The translations under genes and the position numbers were made by a program. From NCBI RefSeq assembly GCF_001029445.1, contig NZ_LDOT01000013.1:1-64000 (forward strand): a stretch of DNA of 64,000 nt, read 5' to 3'. The DNA comes from Photobacterium aquae. Its GTDB lineage: Bacteria; Pseudomonadota; Gammaproteobacteria; Enterobacterales; Vibrionaceae. Each line of letters opens with the position of its first letter. Within the stretch, counting starts at the first letter, position 1. The notes under the pieces are model-generated. The model worked only from the letters and a program-made list of their open reading frames with translations, did no database searches and was not told the DNA's origin. Below, piece by piece: positions 56,801 to 64,000 of the stretch.

Positions 56801-59628
56801 GTCGAATCAAGGTGATCAAGCGGCTGCAGTTGGGTGGTCACAACCGAAACCGCAACATCATTGCCATTCGCAGCCTGTACAGCTGTCACAACAATACGCA
56901 AAACGGCACTGCCATCAGGCAAGTTGGCCACAAGTAAACCAGATGCTGCATCATAGCTCACGGCCAATGCTTGCCCCGCCGAACTAAGCGCCGCCTGCAA
57001 ATCGGCAATAATTGCGGTCAGCTGAGCGGGATCAAGCGTCACGGAATCCGGCAGCAGGCGATCGGCCCCGGCCACCAGTATCAACGTGGCTGTCACGCTT
57101 TGCGGATACTGGTTGGGTTCTAAATCCGGCTCTTCCATCTCAACGGCCGATGCTTCCCCGCCAGCAGGATCACTGCCGTCCTGCAAGGTCACCACAATCT
57201 GGCTATCGGCAGAATCGCCGTCGTCGTCGGTCACCCGCACCGCGATGGGCAGCCGCACCAGATTGCTGTCCACTGGCTGATCAAACGCATCAAATTGGGC
57301 AACCTGATAGCTACCATCCAAATTGATAGTGACCACCAGCAAACTTGCTCCCTGACTATCAGTGACAACCAACTGATTCTGCTCTATCCGATAATCAACA
57401 GGGCGGCCATTGCTACTCAACCCACCGATAATCGATGCCAGCTCGCTGGTATCCAAAAACACCACGCTCGAGACCGCATCACTGCCCACATCCACCGGAT
57501 TGCTTCCGTTGGCCTGCGATACTAGCCCCGGCGGGGTATTATCCGGATCCGTGACCGCCGCCCCGCTATCCTGCCCCCATGCCGGGAACACCCCGTCATT
57601 GATCGTTACTGTCAGCTCGGCTGGCTGATCCAGAAAATCACCATCGGTGTCATTGGCTTGTATCGGCACCAAAATCACTATCTGCTCGCCGTCAACACTC
57701 ACATAACGGTTATTGGCTCCGTCCGCGAGATGATCCAGCGGGCGCAATTGAACCAAATCCGCCGTCACCGAGATCCCCAACCCATCGGGGCTCTGCACCG
57801 CCGTCAGCGTCAGGGTAACGACAAGTTCGCCACTGGTCGTTGCTCCTGATAGCACCCCGTTCGTCGCATCGTAGCTAAAACTCAATGCATTGCCGCCAGT
57901 ACTCAGAGATTGCGTCAGGGCAGCGAGCAAATCTGCCAACTGCAGCTCATCAATCATCACCGTTGTCGGATCCAGCCTGTCGATTCCCGGGGCGATATCG
58001 ATAATGTCTTGCCCGGTTCCGGGATAACTATCAGGCTGCAAATCAGGTTCGGTAATCGTAATTGCGCCCGTTTCGCCCCCCGGTGGACTATTGCCATCAA
58101 CAATATTGAGCACAATGCTGCCTGTTGCCGTGTCGCCATCGAAATCCGTGGCAACAACCGCCAACTCAAGCACCAGTTCCGCACGGTTAAGCTCATCAAT
58201 TGGCTGCATTAAATTGACGACATAGGAACCATCAGTATTGATAGTTACAGTAAGTACCGACTCACCACGACTATCCACCAGCAACAGCTGGTTGCCGTTA
58301 ACAGTCAACGTGGTGGCAAAACCATTGCTGGTCAGTCCCTCGAGATCGGGCTGCTGCGGGTTGAATACCAAGGTATTGATTTCATCACTGCCAACATCCA
58401 AGGGGATAGCCCCTGCCAACTCGACCCCCAGCGAATCAGCCTCATCAATCAAAGTACCGGGATCCGAACCAAACAGCGGATCAACACCGTCAATAATTGC
58501 ACTGGCTATAACAATCGGGCTATCCAAGGCATTGCCAGCCAAATCAGCCCCTTGTATCGGCAGGGAAACCGTAATGACATCATTAATATTTGATACCAAA
58601 CCACCCGATGATGCGGAAAGATGATCAAGGGGTCTATCAAGCTGGGTGGTCACGGTCACATCGACATCCCGCCCAGTCGAGTCAGCGGTCAACTGAAAGG
58701 TCACCACTACATTATTGCCTGCGCTTGTACCGACAATAGCATTGCGTGCGGGATCAAATTCAAAATCAATAGCTTGACCACTGGAGGTCAGCTCAGCCTC
58801 CAATTCCGCCAAGAGTTCGGCCAATTGCTGAGGGGCAAAAGTAAACGCTGCGGGATCTAACGGCAGCGATGCGGCGGAAACTGTCACCATCACAGAAGAC
58901 GTAGAAGGATAGGTATTGGGCTGAAAATCGCCCTCAGTCAGGACCATGCTCCCTGTTTCTCCTCCCCCGGCAGCAAACAGCGGTGGCGGATCATCGGGCT
59001 CATCAAATTCTTCGCGCTCATAGCGCGTATCAAAACCTGCCTCAGTCAGAGTACTGTCGCCGTCGTACTCGACCACCACAAACCCACCGTTGGCGGTTTC
59101 GCCAGCACCAATACCGGCAGCGGGTGGCTCGAACAAGGCTGTTGGGTCTTCCCCTGCCAGAATCTGTGCTTGCAGGCTCTCAAGCTCTTGCGCCGTCAGG
59201 GCATTGGCAAACTGTTCGGCACCATCGGGAAAGGCCTCGGCCGCCAGAGGATACACCACCACGTCATCGCCTTGAGCTCGGCCTGATACCTCCGCCGCTT
59301 CCGCAAGCAAAGCCCTGCGCTCGGCATCACTCGGGGCAACACGCACACAGGTAGGACATGGCCAATCGACCAGCTCCAACTTGCCGTTTTTCATAACGAC
59401 ATAGAGGGTTCCGGGATCAGCAAAAACAACGGCACCTGCAACAGGCACCTCAAGTTGATAACCTGCGGGAACAGCCACCACCTCACGATCGGGCAATGTG
59501 ACAACTGCCGTCCCCTGTTCAACCACCACCACTGACGAATCCGATCCGGTTTGCGCCGAATCAGCAGACGAGGAAGCAGACCACGGTTCAGCCGCTGCCG
59601 TCGGCTGGATAGAGGGAGATTCAGCCAT
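47806..59628 (-). CDS. lapA: Giant type I secreted adhesin, LapA-like with retention module
   Basis: From the ATG at 59628 (AGAAGAG ribosome-binding site) the protein has 3940 residues. The N-terminal retention module (about 30-90, VVVVEQGTAVVTLPDREV) keeps it in the TolC-like pore; PPAAG at 168-172 is the likely LapG cut site. Then come five tandem T1SS-143-like repeats of about 300 residues (openings such as EPDLQPDSYP, EPDLEPNQYP and EPDLEPSGYP), a long series of Ig/cadherin-like beta domains, and at the C-terminus RTX nonapeptides (GGSANERLFGGLADDILVGG) with the T1SS target domain. It is a cell-surface biofilm adhesin. No cysteine-rich tip or lectin domain is evident. Confidence 0.92.
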   Translation of the reverse strand: MAESPSIQPTAAAEPWSASSSADSAQTGSDSSVVVVEQGTAVVTLPDREVVAVPAGYQLEVPVAGAVVFADPGTLYVVMKNGKLELVDWPCPTCVRVAPSDAERRALLAEAAEVSGRAQGDDVVVYPLAAEAFPDGAEQFANALTAQELESLQAQILAGEDPTALFEPPAAGIGAGETANGGFVVVEYDGDSTLTEAGFDTRYEREEFDEPDDPPPLFAAGGGETGSMVLTEGDFQPNTYPSTSSVMVTVSAASLPLDPAAFTFAPQQLAELLAELEAELTSSGQAIDFEFDPARNAIVGTSAGNNVVVTFQLTADSTGRDVDVTVTTQLDRPLDHLSASSGGLVSNINDVITVSLPIQGADLAGNALDSPIVIASAIIDGVDPLFGSDPGTLIDEADSLGVELAGAIPLDVGSDEINTLVFNPQQPDLEGLTSNGFATTLTVNGNQLLLVDSRGESVLTVTINTDGSYVVNLMQPIDELNRAELVLELAVVATDFDGDTATGSIVLNIVDGNSPPGGETGAITITEPDLQPDSYPGTGQDIIDIAPGIDRLDPTTVMIDELQLADLLAALTQSLSTGGNALSFSYDATNGVLSGATTSGELVVTLTLTAVQSPDGLGISVTADLVQLRPLDHLADGANNRYVSVDGEQIVILVPIQANDTDGDFLDQPAELTVTINDGVFPAWGQDSGAAVTDPDNTPPGLVSQANGSNPVDVGSDAVSSVVFLDTSELASIIGGLSSNGRPVDYRIEQNQLVVTDSQGASLLVVTINLDGSYQVAQFDAFDQPVDSNLVRLPIAVRVTDDDGDSADSQIVVTLQDGSDPAGGEASAVEMEEPDLEPNQYPQSVTATLILVAGADRLLPDSVTLDPAQLTAIIADLQAALSSAGQALAVSYDAASGLLVANLPDGSAVLRIVVTAVQAANGNDVAVSVVTTQLQPLDHLDSTVSSPYITTNGEQIVVSLPLQATDSDGDALVQPASVAVTINDGVFPALESGSGVSVNETQDEGQAVTGTIAIDKGSDDIASLLFAAIQPPLDLTSNGSPVSLVVGGTPSGSEISLVDGLGNTVLVVTLAVDGQYSVTLSGTLDHGNSESLQVPLDVVVTDNDGDQAPGQIVVTVTDGDDPPGGNTVEVTVVEPDLEPSGYPISATQTELLQAGADRLVPESVQIDPADVTAILTELEAELTSGGGLALVFSYDPASGILQGELADGTVVLTITLLATQAANGQDVELALTLTQSAPLDHNQSGNNSGFVAVNGDEIVVRLPVTAQDVDGDSLATVVTATATVVDGELPALLADSGVALNETADLNSPTQGQIGVDVGSDAVAAINFLTEQTAFDSLLSDGVPVQFEVVGGSTLNAFIVVDGNRQPVLTVVMTPTGTYTVTLSNNLDHLNGDTIELPLNVEVVDDDGDINSGTVTLTVADGDNPAFGADSGLALNEGAEGIVSGSGNIAVIPGSDDVISLIFQPSQPAFDGLTSNGFATDVTVAGNRITLVRADDPSIEVLTVTIALDGSYAVTQSQPLDQDVATNLNTLVLGVAVEDRDGDSATGTITVTVEDGVDPAGGNTSAIAFNEGDLSPGQGDQPYPVSGATVTRVGAGVDRLDPASLVIDPAQLAPLLAEFGSEVTAGGLAVTATWAGNTLTLAAGGETVLTAVVSAVQVTGSKDVDVSVTVTQFKPLDHNGTDNTGLVRQINDTLVFDLPLQLRDTDGDPLQSPALITTTISDGQDPVIEAIPALLVKESDIDAGGEFHPGSNPSGDEQAASGQIIFDSGSDEIIGYQVDVTAFNNANAGTLTAGGDQVILVFNTADNRYEGLVNGSTIFILVFAADGNFTFTLLGALDHVQPQNDTQLSLAFVVTALDQDGDSSAPATLTVTVDDDIPQTVDAAFQAIEEGSTTATLDILTVSQEGADDAAVTAVVIDGVRQPLTGTPDAQGFFIFDVNQSGQLLGQLHISAEGQVFFVSLPDVDHGEAPIVVDLGYEVTDGDNDISQSTLTITITDEEPTLVVQESQGVEDQGRNPDETIGDPTQGIPVNMTIDIGDGDRGEQIGEVFIVLPSEPHGDFYLNGTLLVPTGGQVQIPPAAFVDPDGDGNFDLQGVTFVPDADYSTFAEPGNLLDFTVTAQVVTTDGADHPLQNGTLSISVLGIADAPAFAANTVTYYGDGLEDGPNISLADSFQAFLQDTDGSEVLTYFITITEGEGQIIGDGITEVSPGVFEVPVASASSVALDPADNFSGDIRLTLTAQSRELGHFVPAFETAQTAETLLVNVLPVADDAQLKVQRVSSLEDEAIALAPLIQLTELDDTDDNFGVETLYVRISELPVGAQLLQNGVALVPDSAGVYEILYEELDQVQLIPVPESNVDFAIKVEGVVKDVVDITLEDGTVTTVEDVLVTPAQFIEVALTGVVDEPDFELGGSNWTDIVGGPNPGIETTIDEDDAAVLDFSLVSGEKINAPLDDSETLTFVLSNIPDGTRIFDAEGNEQTLVFVGFDPVTGLPRYEVKLTGEDIGTPGQPVAITIRPPENSTEDIVLDASIIVTENDGDQGEFEFDLVIHIEPVVDAGDYTRQSNGLEDAFIPLNWEPSLTDSKEVITNLVLGNIQPGYQLQIDNGGTITPLVIDATGSVTITQAQLAELLAGAQLQLLAPPDSDLNLTGPTAITTEVTVSETDVDSPATDTKVVNGTLNVIIRAVVEPDAELGVLLPGGTEFVENIVSPDGSLNLTGGPGSDGQIVFEDLDPSSDEVILSIVITFPDPDVAFVVIGAINNGDGSWTVPNGSLDDIQILAPEGFVDTVTVQLAAEVQDLSDDGDVSAIVEVTSNLTIDFQNNVLNDQLAAEIVVDQNVIVTGQEDTVVALGGFLNQIVSLDTSGGDIPDDEFSLVISAASLPSGATIAGMDFNFVTNEYVIKVTPQADGSLDLTGISLNLPQDFAGDFLLDVKYVNTDVASGDTKEVTDTIPVRVDPVVDVPDRTGDPNRAPDIGVTVVETQGLDADRQPAEDGEPEVVYPGIAYEDGTIVLDITATVADISTTTLEGLETLQQVVIDVGGAGGFLLNAAGEQVTSLTITDITQLADVRYVPPQDFSGEVSLSVALTIVDTAEYDQTPGAAVQTDTANFSGNVVFEVIAVNDEVEFSGLENPIVGDEDSGAISFAGISGQVVDIDGSESIVSIKIVNVPEGFIIDGAANNGGGEWSVAVPVGSTTFDLSGLGLIPPKDFSGSVELGIVVFSKEDSLELPEENTATFNVVVNPIADRVDTDVTPTASGTEDENIPLILNIQALDNSDSYTGTATNVTENPPETLQIQLSNVPDSSQIALPAGVAGSVSDQGGGVWLVTVASSDLAELVFVPGNANSNNWNGQLDIEIRAVDQTDVAPDPIAAFVTITLDIDAVNDAPVNQVPASLTVDEDGVLLINSLQVSDVDIDEVSVGLMTVTLSVANGILLVPPGSPLAGITVTGDGSNSLVLEGALSALNTLLSSGVNYQPDPNFNGDDSLQMVSNDQGNTGTGGPLQDSDDVPITVLPVNDPPVISDVPDQTTEEDTALVISGIAVSDVDFNEAGSSGVMTVSLTAGNGTLTVADTAGVTITDNGTGAVTLDGSLADINTALAAGVTYLGVADFKGEDSVTVTANDNGNVGAGGPQQASATINITVTPKAEPPILALTVPQMADTRAALGILVPLLGLAVSAADADEALFVEVRNLGDGRLVDTSGANVGVDNGDGSWRVAASELDGVFVADLPEGQNTLTVVGISQESDGSEAESTELLIGIRMDNLTTTGNDIGAGDSDSENLVVGGSANERLFGGLADDILVGGTGSDQLFGGAGNDQLWGGELNGTGDGAADIFVWQVGDVGTAGATSVDTVKDMEIGLDQLNIAEILPDDGGSDLDRLINNIAATVADSQSLQLDVATVAASSQQIILENIDVAGLGLDTGSTSAEIVSQLFNNNTFIVD

Positions 59629-59940
59629 ATAGAACAACTCTTCTAGCAACCTAAGCCAAAGCCTGCCCTTAGTTTTACCGCCAAACCTATTCCTACCGCT
59701 GGCGCGAGCAGTGCCGATATTCCTCCAGTCTAGTCTCAACAACAAGCCAGCCATCACAAACCATAAACTGTTCTCAGGTTTGGGAATTCCCAATCTCGTT
59801 ACGCCAAGGACAGTTTTGCTCCTCTACGCTTTCCCTTGCCCCCATCCGTTTAGCAGCACTATTAGCTAGCGGCAAACGCTCAATCACAGGCAAATAGCGA
59901 TACCCAATTACGTTTAAAGAGGTGCAGCGGACACAGCAGT

Positions 59941-61356
59941 ATGAAGACAAACAGACAGCCCGACCATGACCCAGCAATTGCACCTGAGCATCGGGCATTC
60001 GTCCCGAGCGAGCATTATGCGGTGCTTCTCCTGCCAGAAAAGCGATCGCGGCTTCTGGTGTGGGTCATTGCGGCCTTTTTGATCTCGGCAATCCTATGGG
60101 CGGCCAATGCCAGCCTCGAACAGGTGACACGCGGTGAGGGTAAGGTGATCCCCTCCTCGCAGCGGCAGATCGTACAAAACCTCGAAGGGGGAATAGTCAA
60201 AGCGATTCTGGTTAGCGAAGGCGAAACCGTAACGGCCGGACAACCACTGCTCCAACTTGACGATACCCGTTTTCGCTCCGATTACGCCGGTCAGGGTCAG
60301 GATCTCATCAGTCTCGAAGCCGATAGCATCCGGCTCAACGCCCTGCTTACGAGTATCCGAACCCGCCCAATCGACAAATCACCGGGATCATTGTGGCGAA
60401 AATCGGTCATCGTCACGCCTAACGAGCTGGCGTTTCCCAAAAACTTGCAAGAAGGCCATGACAAATTGCTCCAGCGCCAACGAAATGAATACCGCGACAA
60501 ACTGGCTACCTTGGGCAACCAGCTCGATGTGATGGCTCAACAGATCCAGCAGCGATCCCGCGAACTGGATGAAGCACGAGCCCGCCTTGCAAATCAAAAA
60601 CAGAGCTACTACCTTGCCAGCGAAGAGTACAAAATCACCAAGCCCCTTGCCGACGAAGGAGTAGTGCCTCGGGTCGAGCTGCTTAAAATCAAGCGGCAGG
60701 TCAACGATACCCGCCGGGAAATGACGTCCACCGAGCTACAGATCCCAGCCATGAGGGCGGCCCTGAACGAAGCCATCTACAAACGGCTGGATATCGCTCT
60801 CAATGCTCGCTCAGACATTCAGGCCGAGCTCAACCAAACGGCCGACAAGCTAGATAGCCTACGCCAAACCCATGTCGGACTTGAAGACAAGGTATCACGT
60901 ACCTTGGTGACCTCTCCGGTCAACGGCAAGATACAGGCCATCCATATCAACACCTTGGGAGGCGTTATCCAGCCAGGAATGGATCTGGTCGAGATCATAC
61001 CCACCGAAGACAGCCTGCTGGTGGAAGCCAAAATCGCCCCGAAAGACATCGGCTTTCTCCATCCCGGCTTGAAAGCCACAGTCAAATTCAGCGCCTATGA
61101 CTTCACCGTCTACGGCGGATTATCGGGCACGCTCGAGCATATCAGCGCCGATACCCAGATCGACGAGGAAGGCAACAGTTTCTACCAAATCCGGATCCGC
61201 ACCGACCAGCACGCATTTCAAGACCGTCACGGCAAGCCATTGCCAATTATCCCCGGCATGCATGCTGTAGCCGACATCATTACCGGCCATAAAACCGTCT
61301 TACAATATTTACTCAACCCCGTGCTCAAAGCCCAGCACACGGCACTCAGGGAGTAA
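59941..61356 (+). CDS. lapC: Type I secretion membrane-fusion adaptor, LapC-like (HlyD family)
   Basis: The 471-residue protein has a transmembrane helix at about residues 38-58 (LLVWVIAAFLISAILWA), a lipoyl half (NLEGGIVKAILVSEGETVTAG), a long coiled coil (about 120-300) and the C-terminal HlyD barrel with SPVNGKIQAIHINTLGGVI and GLKATVKFSAYDF. It belongs to the HlyD family of type I secretion and should couple the missing ABC protein to the outer-membrane channel for export of the adhesin. It is divergent from the adhesin gene, with 312 bp between the two ATGs, and 3 bp upstream of the TolC-like gene. Confidence 0.9.
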   Translation: MKTNRQPDHDPAIAPEHRAFVPSEHYAVLLLPEKRSRLLVWVIAAFLISAILWAANASLEQVTRGEGKVIPSSQRQIVQNLEGGIVKAILVSEGETVTAGQPLLQLDDTRFRSDYAGQGQDLISLEADSIRLNALLTSIRTRPIDKSPGSLWRKSVIVTPNELAFPKNLQEGHDKLLQRQRNEYRDKLATLGNQLDVMAQQIQQRSRELDEARARLANQKQSYYLASEEYKITKPLADEGVVPRVELLKIKRQVNDTRREMTSTELQIPAMRAALNEAIYKRLDIALNARSDIQAELNQTADKLDSLRQTHVGLEDKVSRTLVTSPVNGKIQAIHINTLGGVIQPGMDLVEIIPTEDSLLVEAKIAPKDIGFLHPGLKATVKFSAYDFTVYGGLSGTLEHISADTQIDEEGNSFYQIRIRTDQHAFQDRHGKPLPIIPGMHAVADIITGHKTVLQYLLNPVLKAQHTALRE

Positions 61357-61359
61357 CCT

Positions 61360-62700
61360 ATGCATATTTCATCCCCTGTTTTGACCTCTACTCGGCACAG
61401 AAGAGCTATTTACTTGCCGCTACTGGCTATTAGCTTGCTGCTCTCACCTCATCTGGCAGCCCAATCACTAGAGCAAGCGGTTGCCGAAACACTGGCCAGC
61501 AATCCGGAAATCAAGCGGGCCTACAATACCTTCATGGGCCAGAACCAAGCCAGCAGAGCCGCCCTCGGTGACTATCTACCTTCTGTCGATATCGAAGCCA
61601 GTGCCGGTTACGAGAACTATGACAACACCACCAACAGTACCGGTGACTACAACCCGCTTGATACCACCATCAGCCTACGTCAGCTAATCTGGGACGGCTC
61701 GATTACCTATCACAATATCCAGCGCACAAAAGCCGAGGCCGAAGCCCAGCGCTACCAACTGCTTGCCGATGCCCAAGACAAGGCATTGCGTGTCGCCGAG
61801 TCCTACCTGTCAGCGCTGGAGGCACAGGAAGTTCTGGTGTTGTCCCAGAAAAATTACGACATCCACCAGCGCATATTTACCGATATCAAAAAACGAACCG
61901 ATGCAGGGATTGGCTCCATTGCCGATCTGTCGCAAATCGAAGGCCGCCTCGCCCGCTCACGCTCAAACCTTATTGCGGCCCAGAACAATCTACAGGACAA
62001 AAATACTGAATTCTTACACATCGTAGGCAGTCCTCCCGTTAATCTGGAAAAACCCGAGGTGGACCAAAACTATCTGGCGAATACATTAGATACCGCACTC
62101 AACGAGGCCAAAGCCAACAACCCTGTACTGAATGTCGCCAAATACGATATTGATGCCGCAACCTCGCAGTACAAGCAAGCCAAGGGAGATTTCCTGCCAA
62201 CCTTTTCCGTGGAGGCCTCGCAAGAGTGGGGAGACGAGCTTGACGGTACGCCCGGCCATACCGACGAATTCAAGGCCATGTTGAAAGTAGAATACAACCT
62301 CTACAACGGCGGAACGGATCTGGCCGAAAGCCGTCAGGCGGCCTACCAACTCAGTGAGTCCAAAGATGTTCGAGACCGAGCCTACCGTTTACTCGAAGAG
62401 AGCACTCGCCTTGCTTGGAGCGGCATGGAATTGGCTATCGACCAAACCCAATACCTCCAAGAACATGTCGATGCTTCCGCAAGAACCGTTATCGCCTACC
62501 AGAAGCAGTTCCAAATCGGGCAACGCACCCTGCTTGATGTCCTCAACACTGAAAATGAACTGTTCGAAGCCCGCAAGGCTTACCTGCAATCACATTATGC
62601 CGGCATTTTGGCTAAGTACCGGGTGCTCAATGCCACGGGAAAATTGCTCGACGAAATGCGCGTTGATGTACCAGACAAATGGACAACATCGGTGCGCTAG
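61360..62700 (+). CDS. lapE: TolC-family outer-membrane channel, LapE-like
   Basis: The 446-residue protein has a signal sequence (about 1-34, ending SPHLAA-QS) and the TolC-type alpha-barrel repeats: LEQAVAETLASNPEIKRAY near residue 35, YLSALEAQEVLVLSQKNYD and AGIGSIADLSQIEGRLARS, with the second half starting near 250 (LDTALNEAKANNPVLNVAK). It forms the outer-membrane pore for the adhesin, in which the LapA-type retention module is thought to lodge. It is 3 bp downstream of the adaptor gene. Confidence 0.9.
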   Translation: MHISSPVLTSTRHRRAIYLPLLAISLLLSPHLAAQSLEQAVAETLASNPEIKRAYNTFMGQNQASRAALGDYLPSVDIEASAGYENYDNTTNSTGDYNPLDTTISLRQLIWDGSITYHNIQRTKAEAEAQRYQLLADAQDKALRVAESYLSALEAQEVLVLSQKNYDIHQRIFTDIKKRTDAGIGSIADLSQIEGRLARSRSNLIAAQNNLQDKNTEFLHIVGSPPVNLEKPEVDQNYLANTLDTALNEAKANNPVLNVAKYDIDAATSQYKQAKGDFLPTFSVEASQEWGDELDGTPGHTDEFKAMLKVEYNLYNGGTDLAESRQAAYQLSESKDVRDRAYRLLEESTRLAWSGMELAIDQTQYLQEHVDASARTVIAYQKQFQIGQRTLLDVLNTENELFEARKAYLQSHYAGILAKYRVLNATGKLLDEMRVDVPDKWTTSVR

Positions 62701-62711
62701 GAGGTGAAAGC

Positions 62712-63338
62712 ATGCTATTAACTCGTCAACATCCCGCCAGCACACGGCTTATCAACGCCATATTGCTGATTGTCGCTCTATTGGGCAGCGGATGTAGTAC
62801 CGAGGCTGAACCGCCACCCATTGCCAGTCAATCGCGCGATCTTCTCGATGACGACAATGACGGCGTCATCAACGCCCGTGATAAATGCGCGGCAACACCC
62901 CATCAGGCCATTGTCGACAATGATGGCTGCCCGACCTTTGTCAAACGCAACGAAGCCAATGACCTACATATTCTGTTTGCCAATGACTCCACCGTGATCC
63001 CTGATAAATTCCTATCTGAAATCAGCCGGATGGCGGCATTTTTAAGCCAATACCCCGAAGCTAGAATCGAACTCAAAGGCTATGCAAGCCCTGTCGGAGG
63101 TCATGACTACAATCTTGATTTGTCCAAACGCAGGGCGGAAGTTGTCCGCCGCCATTTAATCAACCTTGGTGTCGCTCCAAAGCGCATCATCACAGTCGGT
63201 TTCGGAGACAACGAACCGGTCGCGGCAGCGACACCTGAACAAACCAATACCCTCAGCCGACGGGTAACCGCAAGGGTTCGGGGTTCACAGGGCCAAGTAC
63301 TCGAAGAGTGGACGGTCTTTTCACTCAAGGCAGATTAG
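62712..63338 (+). CDS. OmpA-family lipoprotein with calcium-binding TSP3-type region
   Basis: The start at 62712 has an AGGAGG ribosome-binding site, giving 208 residues. A lipobox (LLGSGC, Cys near 29) makes it a lipoprotein. Next is an aspartate-rich segment (DDDNDGVINARDKCAATP, then DNDGCP) of the thrombospondin type 3 type that binds calcium, and then an OmpA-like peptidoglycan-binding domain (ARIELKGYASPVGGHDYN, LSKRRAEVVRRHL, GFGDNEPVAA). It should anchor the outer membrane to the cell wall next to the adhesin channel. OmpA-like lipoproteins often accompany lap operons. Confidence 0.88.
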   Translation: MLLTRQHPASTRLINAILLIVALLGSGCSTEAEPPPIASQSRDLLDDDNDGVINARDKCAATPHQAIVDNDGCPTFVKRNEANDLHILFANDSTVIPDKFLSEISRMAAFLSQYPEARIELKGYASPVGGHDYNLDLSKRRAEVVRRHLINLGVAPKRIITVGFGDNEPVAAATPEQTNTLSRRVTARVRGSQGQVLEEWTVFSLKAD

Positions 63339-63347
63339 GTCGAGTCA

Positions 63348-64000
63348 ATGAAAGGGGGAGTCATGATAATACTAGTCGCACTCATTACCCTGCCATCACG
63401 CCTCCTGCAGGCTGACAACAACCTTAGCGACATAGATAAGCTCCCTCCAAAATTCGAGCAGGTCTATGGCAAACAGGCTAAAAAACGGGCCAGTAGCTGG
63501 CAGCAGCTTCTTCATGCCATCCGCCGCCAAGAACCACTCCAACAATTAGAAGCAGTTAACCACTTTTTTAACCAAATGGCCTTTGTGGATGATCTGGTGG
63601 TTTGGGGAAAACGAGACTACTGGGCAACCCCATTTGAGTTTCTCGGGGCCGGAGCCGGGGACTGCGAAGACTACAGCATTGCCAAATATGTCTCGCTGCG
63701 GGACTTGGGGATCGCCGACGACAAATTACGCCTCATCTATGTCAAAGCCCTGCAGCTCAACCAGTTCCACATGGTGCTGGCCTACTATCCTACACCTGCA
63801 TCAGTGCCTTTATTGCTGGATAACCTGAACCCGGAAATCAAGCCAGCGACCGAACGGCCTGACCTTCAACCTATTTACAGTTTCAACGGTAGCAAACTAT
63901 GGCTAATGAAATTGCGGGGACAAGGGGAACACGTTGGCGATGCCAGCCGGCTCAAGCACTGGAATAACCTACGGCAGCGATTCGACAATCAACAGTTCGC
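63348..64000 (+). CDS. lapG: LapG-like periplasmic cysteine protease (partial)
   Basis: The frame runs past the window end; 217 codons are seen. An N-terminal signal peptide (MKGGVMIILVALITLPSRLLQA; alternative start at 63363 with GGGGGAG close upstream) precedes a transglutaminase-like cysteine protease domain (BTLCP). The triad is visible: Cys in GAGDCEDYSIAKY, His in NQFHMVLAYY, Asp in LLDNLNPE. LapG proteins release LapA-type adhesins by cutting a TAAG/PAAG motif, and are held inactive by LapD when c-di-GMP is high. The adhesin here has PAAG at residues 169-172. LapD would be expected downstream of the window. Confidence 0.9.
   Translation, partial: MKGGVMIILVALITLPSRLLQADNNLSDIDKLPPKFEQVYGKQAKKRASSWQQLLHAIRRQEPLQQLEAVNHFFNQMAFVDDLVVWGKRDYWATPFEFLGAGAGDCEDYSIAKYVSLRDLGIADDKLRLIYVKALQLNQFHMVLAYYPTPASVPLLLDNLNPEIKPATERPDLQPIYSFNGSKLWLMKLRGQGEHVGDASRLKHWNNLRQRFDNQQF

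Noticed and set aside
59629..59793. N-terminal extension of the adhesin frame up to 59793
   Set aside because: The extension is basic and lacks the features of a LapA N-terminus; the ATG at 59628 has an AGAAGAG site and starts directly before the retention module.
47100..60000. c-di-GMP riboswitch controlling the adhesin locus
   Set aside because: I looked for a GEMM-like motif in the spacers at 47100-47805 and 59629-59940 and saw none. Control by LapD at protein level is enough.
1..64000. CRISPR arrays, tRNA or rRNA genes, and prophage
   Set aside because: No regularly spaced direct repeats, no cloverleaf-like tRNA ends or rRNA signatures, and no phage structural genes were seen on reading.

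Overview
The window looks like a chromosomal segment of a marine gammaproteobacterium of the Vibrionaceae (Photobacterium/Vibrio-like; the genus is not certain). The reasons are an AT-rich array of small same-strand gene cassettes with VCR-like attC remnants at the left, followed by GC-richer core genes with Vibrio/enterobacterial relatives (creBC, yiaVW-like, yqhC-yqhD, aaeXAB, yidA, gltS) and a Lap-type giant adhesin system.

Region 1 (1-13.86 kb) is the decayed distal part of an integron cassette array. Nearly all genes point right, most are small and of unknown function, and recognisable cargo includes an MBL-fold hydrolase, an HNH nuclease (the only reversed gene), an RDD membrane protein, a DUF4272 protein, a small P-loop kinase-like protein and a DUF4823-like lipoprotein. 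One good attC hairpin is visible, with extrahelical bases. Most other inter-cassette positions are occupied by end fragments of an IS110-family element: C-terminal transposase ends at 1058, 5321 and 9400, and N-terminal ends finishing at 1624, 7010, 7864, 8787 and, decayed, about 12435 and 13260. An IS4-family element with a frameshifted transposase sits at 3241-4520, and a fragment of the same element lies at 6786.

Region 2 (13.9-26.5 kb) is core-like: the CreBC two-component system, a CPA2-type antiporter, a YiaV/YiaW-like adaptor pair, an AraC regulator, two paralogous small outer-membrane barrels that share a 13-bp palindrome upstream, the aldehyde-stress pair yqhC-yqhD, and an L,D-transpeptidase-like protein. 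Region 3 (26.5-34 kb) is a small accessory block: a 37-residue zinc-ribbon protein, a PAS-LuxR regulator, an orphan 220-residue protein, and a hydantoin-racemase/DUF917 operon beside a 937-residue XRE-STAND-TPR regulator.

Region 4 (34-47 kb) holds the LysR-aaeX-aaeA-aaeB aromatic-acid efflux locus, yidA, two secreted or outer-membrane proteins, an AT-rich orphan gene, gltS, and an SGNH esterase overlapping a chemoreceptor gene. Region 5 (47.8-64 kb) is a Lap-type biofilm adhesion locus: a 3940-residue type I secreted adhesin on the minus strand, and divergently a membrane-fusion adaptor, a TolC-like channel, an OmpA-type lipoprotein and a LapG-like cysteine protease that runs off the window end. 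LapG is expected to cut the adhesin at an N-terminal PAAG site, which is present. The ABC transporter (LapB) and the c-di-GMP receptor (LapD) are not in the window and probably follow.
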